Of a DNA stretch of 8,518 bases, positions 7,109 to 8,518 are shown one piece after another (positions within the stretch are counted from its first letter, which is position 1; each line of letters begins with the position of its first letter). The translations under genes were made by a program, and so were the position numbers. The stretch comes from Spirochaetota bacterium (lineage in GTDB: Bacteria > Spirochaetota > UBA4802 > UB4802), in NCBI GenBank assembly GCA_018399855.1, contig JAGYNX010000075.1:1-8518 (forward strand), read 5' to 3'. The notes beneath the pieces were generated by a model. The model saw only the letters and a program-made list of their open reading frames with translations. It did no database searches and was not told the DNA's origin.

Positions 7109-8020
7109 TCAGGATAATTCGAGCATCCTTGTCAGGCTTCCCAGTGCTTTTATCCTGATTTCCTCTGGTACTCTTATTTCAGGTTCTTCATTTTCAAGAG
7201 ACTTCAGCACTTTTTCAAGTGTTATTTTTTTCATATTAGGACATACAAAAGCTTTAGACGCAAGTATATATTCTTTATCGGGTGCAACTGACTGTAACTT
7301 GTGTATCATTCCTTTTTCTGTACCAACTATTATTTTACGCTTGTCTGTTTCCTTTACGAAGGTAACCATTTGACCGGTTGATAACACTTCGTCAGCCAGG
7401 TCAACCACTTCCCGGTTACATTCAGGATGGACTATCACAACTGCATCAGGATGTTTTTCCCTCATTTTTTTCAGTTCTTCAGCAGAATATTGTTCATGCG
7501 CGGGACAAAAGCCTTTCCATGGTATTATTTTTTTATCCGTGAAACGCTGAACATAATCTGCAAGATTTTTATCAGGCAGGAAAAGTATTGTATCCCCTTC
7601 TACTCTCTGTACAATTTTTACGGCGTTTGACGAGGTACAGCACACGTCTGATTCTGCCTTAATTGCGGCAGTTGAGTTTATATAGGTAACGACAACAGCA
7701 TCGGGATATTCCTTTTTCATCTCTACAAGGGCATCAACATCTGCCATGTCGGCCATGGGACAACCTGCCGATTTTTCGGGTAATAAAACTTTCTTTTGCG
7801 GAGATAAAATATATGCAGATTCGGCCATGAAATGTACGCCACAGAACACGATAATATCTGCATCATTTTTAGCCGCAATCCTTGCCAGCTCAAGTGAATC
7901 TCCGGTGTCATGAGCCATATCCTGAATTTCGGAATTCTGATAATTATGAGCAAGAATGATTGCATTCTTTTGTTTTGCCAGTTCACGTATATGTTCAACA
8001 ATTTGTAAATCTTCGCTCAT
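7109..8020 (-). CDS. nadA: Quinolinate synthase NadA
   Basis: This 303-aa cytoplasmic iron-sulphur enzyme condenses iminoaspartate (from NadB) with dihydroxyacetone phosphate to make quinolinate in de novo NAD synthesis. The length is that of the short NadA class. Three cysteines sit where the [4Fe-4S] ligands are expected: C87 (SAGCPMA), C172 (WKGFCPAHE) and C260 (AFVCPNMK). Substrate-site residues are also present: H25 and Y27 (AHNYQ), S42 (GDSLELA), Y113 and N115 (TYINSTA), H198 and E200 (VHPEC) and T215 (STGQ). It should be active. No nadB or nadC lies in the window, so they must be elsewhere or the iminoaspartate comes from an aspartate dehydrogenase. The start at ATG 8020 has AAAGGA 7 nt upstream (8028-8033). 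A good promoter lies directly before it, and the tRNA terminator separates it from the tRNA. Confidence 0.97.
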   Translation of the reverse strand: MSEDLQIVEHIRELAKQKNAIILAHNYQNSEIQDMAHDTGDSLELARIAAKNDADIIVFCGVHFMAESAYILSPQKKVLLPEKSAGCPMADMADVDALVEMKKEYPDAVVVTYINSTAAIKAESDVCCTSSNAVKIVQRVEGDTILFLPDKNLADYVQRFTDKKIIPWKGFCPAHEQYSAEELKKMREKHPDAVVIVHPECNREVVDLADEVLSTGQMVTFVKETDKRKIIVGTEKGMIHKLQSVAPDKEYILASKAFVCPNMKKITLEKVLKSLENEEPEIRVPEEIRIKALGSLTRMLELS

Positions 8021-8027
8021 TGTATTT

Positions 8028-8068
8028 TCCTTTAAGTGTATTCTAATCAGATAACAGCCATATGTTAA
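8028..8068 (-). promoter_or_regulatory. nadA promoter, SD and overlapping dyad
   Basis: On the minus strand TTAACA (8063-8068) and TAGAAT (8040-8045) are 17 bp apart, and each matches the sigma70 consensus at five of six positions. Transcription would start near 8033, so the leader would be only about 13 nt with AAAGGA (8028-8033) at its very 5' end. A dyad TAACA-6 nt-TGTTA (8052-8067) covers the -35 box and part of the spacer, a place where a repressor could act. nadA is often repressed by NAD-linked regulators (NiaR, NadQ, NrtR families); I cannot assign one from this sequence. Confidence 0.55.
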
Positions 8069-8124
8069 ACAGGCAAGAATTTTTTATTATTTTACAAGCT
8101 ATTATCAAACAATTTCAGATTATC

Positions 8125-8141
8125 TGTCTCATACAGAGACA
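8125..8141 (-). repeat. Short perfect inverted repeat upstream of nadA
   Basis: TGTCTC and GAGACA form a 6-bp perfect inverted repeat around a 5-nt centre (TGTAT on the minus strand). It lies between the tRNA terminator and the nadA promoter. No T-run follows, so it is not a terminator. It may be an operator for a dimeric regulator about 57 bp upstream of the nadA -35 box, or a chance hairpin. Confidence 0.4.
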
Positions 8142-8172
8142 TGATGAAACCTCAAACTATGCTCTGTAAAAT

Positions 8173-8197
8173 AAAAAAGCGGCCTTATCAGCCGCTT
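8173..8197 (-). terminator. Rho-independent terminator of the tRNA-Asn transcript
   Basis: The minus strand reads AAGCGGC, a 7-nt loop (TGATAAG), GCCGCTT, then further T residues: a perfect 7-bp GC-rich stem with a T6 run (8173-8178). It starts 10 nt after the mature tRNA 3' end, so it should end the tRNA transcript and insulate nadA. Confidence 0.92.
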
Positions 8198-8207
8198 ATA
8201 TTAAATG

Positions 8208-8280
8208 CTCCCCCGGTTGGACTCGAACCAACGACCTACTGGTTAACAGCCAGTTGCTCTACCGATTGAGCTACAGGGGA
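8208..8280 (-). tRNA. tRNA-Asn (anticodon GUU)
   Basis: A complete 73-nt cloverleaf on the minus strand. The acceptor stem is TCCCCTG with CGGGGGA (7 bp, one G-T pair). The D arm is GCTC...GAGC. The anticodon arm is ACTGG-CTGTTAA-CCAGT with anticodon GTT at 8245-8247. The T arm is GTTGG-TTCGAGT-CCAAC. The discriminator base is G (8208), as usual for tRNA-Asn. The next bases are CAT rather than CCA, so the CCA end must be added after transcription. A boxA-like leader and a possible promoter lie upstream, and a terminator lies 10 nt downstream. Confidence 0.98.
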
Positions 8281-8301
8281 ATATTATGTACTGTGTCCAA
8301 A

Positions 8302-8312
8302 TGTCAAAGAAC
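8302..8312 (-). promoter_or_regulatory. boxA-like antitermination signal upstream of tRNA-Asn
   Basis: The minus strand reads GTTCTTTGACA 21 nt before the mature tRNA 5' end. This resembles the boxA element (TGCTCTTTAACA and similar) found in the leaders of rRNA and some tRNA operons, where NusB and S10 bind. The position within a probable leader of about 100 nt fits. The assignment rests on sequence likeness only. Confidence 0.4.
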
Positions 8313-8349
8313 TTCGTGTACGACGTATTGTTCAAATTATTCTATATAA

Positions 8350-8367
8350 TTTACTATATTTAGTAAA
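8350..8367. repeat. AT-rich inverted repeat in the tRNA leader region
   Basis: TTTACTA and TAGTAAA are perfect 7-bp complements around a 4-nt loop. The site lies downstream of the proposed tRNA promoter and upstream of the boxA-like motif. It is wholly AT except for one pair in each arm, so it would be a weak RNA hairpin. Its role is unknown. Confidence 0.4.
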
Positions 8368-8391
8368 ACTTTTAACATTTAAGTGTCCAAC

Positions 8392-8421
8392 TTAATACCA
8401 ACTTACGGCAATTCATGTCAA
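8392..8421 (-). promoter_or_regulatory. Probable sigma70-type promoter for tRNA-Asn
   Basis: A perfect -35 TTGACA (8416-8421) is followed after 18 bp by TATTAA (8392-8397), which matches the -10 consensus at four of six positions. Transcription would start near 8385, giving a leader of about 105 nt before the tRNA that holds the hairpin and the boxA-like motif. A second TTGACA (8302-8307, inside the boxA-like motif) is too close to the tRNA to serve, because its -10 would abut the tRNA 5' end. Confidence 0.5.
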
Positions 8422-8438
8422 TCATTTTATCACATTTT

Positions 8439-8453
8439 TTCATGAATCATGAA
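8439..8453. promoter_or_regulatory. 15-bp perfect palindrome, possible operator between divergent genes
   Basis: TTCATGA and TCATGAA flank a single central base, giving a perfect 15-bp dyad. It lies 17 bp upstream of the tRNA -35 box and 14 bp before the ATG of the probable divergent gene at 8468, with A/T tracts on both sides. The position suits a dimeric regulator of the divergent gene. No regulator gene is visible to match it. Confidence 0.45.
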
Positions 8454-8467
8454 TTTTTTTATTAACG

Positions 8468-8518
8468 ATGAAGAAATACCCGAATAATTTATTTAATAAT
8501 CTTAAACTCGGTTCTGCG
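8468..8518 (+). CDS. Probable start of a divergent gene, possibly an Old Yellow Enzyme family oxidoreductase (cut by the right edge)
   Basis: From ATG 8468 an open frame of 17 codons runs off the right edge: MKKYPNNLFNNLKLGSA. The segment LFNNLKLGSA resembles the N-terminus of NADH:flavin oxidoreductases of the Old Yellow Enzyme family, which commonly begin with LF-x-PL-K-(I/L)-G followed by LKNRI. Only 17 residues are visible and no good SD is seen, so both the gene and the family are tentative. Confidence 0.35.
   Translation, partial: MKKYPNNLFNNLKLGSA

Overview
The window is AT-rich chromosomal DNA from a Gram-negative-type (two-membrane) bacterium. Apart from a probable divergent gene start at the extreme right edge, everything is on the minus strand, so transcription runs right to left. 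Several products carry Sec signal peptides. Two look like outer-membrane beta-barrels: a UPF0164/PorV-like protein and a small barrel that ends in Phe. UPF0164 proteins are typical of Spirochaetota and related lineages, so a spirochaete or a neighbouring phylum is my best guess. No marker in the window settles the phylum.

Layout in the direction of transcription: (1) The right edge (8281-8518) is a regulatory region. It holds a probable divergent gene start at 8468 on the plus strand, a 15-bp palindrome, a sigma70-type promoter and a boxA-like leader for a tRNA. (2) tRNA-Asn(GUU) at 8208-8280 is followed at once by a strong intrinsic terminator. (3) nadA (quinolinate synthase) has its own well-formed promoter, and a dyad overlaps that promoter. 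(4) A 372-373 aa cytoplasmic protein that I do not recognise follows, with a TTG start placed by a perfect AGGAGG. (5) Next is a tightly packed run: UPF0164/PorV-like outer-membrane protein, rph (RNase PH), small beta-barrel protein, exported DUF192 protein, hflX, LysM-M23 peptidase, and an exported protein cut by the left edge. Genes in this run overlap by 38, 11 and 41 nt or sit 16-65 nt apart, which suggests one operon with translational coupling.

The run mixes envelope functions (outer-membrane proteins, exported DUF192 protein, cell-wall hydrolase) with RNA and ribosome maintenance (RNase PH, HflX). No mobile element, CRISPR array or defence system is visible. The points most worth a second look are the uncharacterised 372-aa protein, two similar CCGATAAT...ATCGG inverted repeats placed just before two start codons, and the dense regulatory DNA around tRNA-Asn and nadA.
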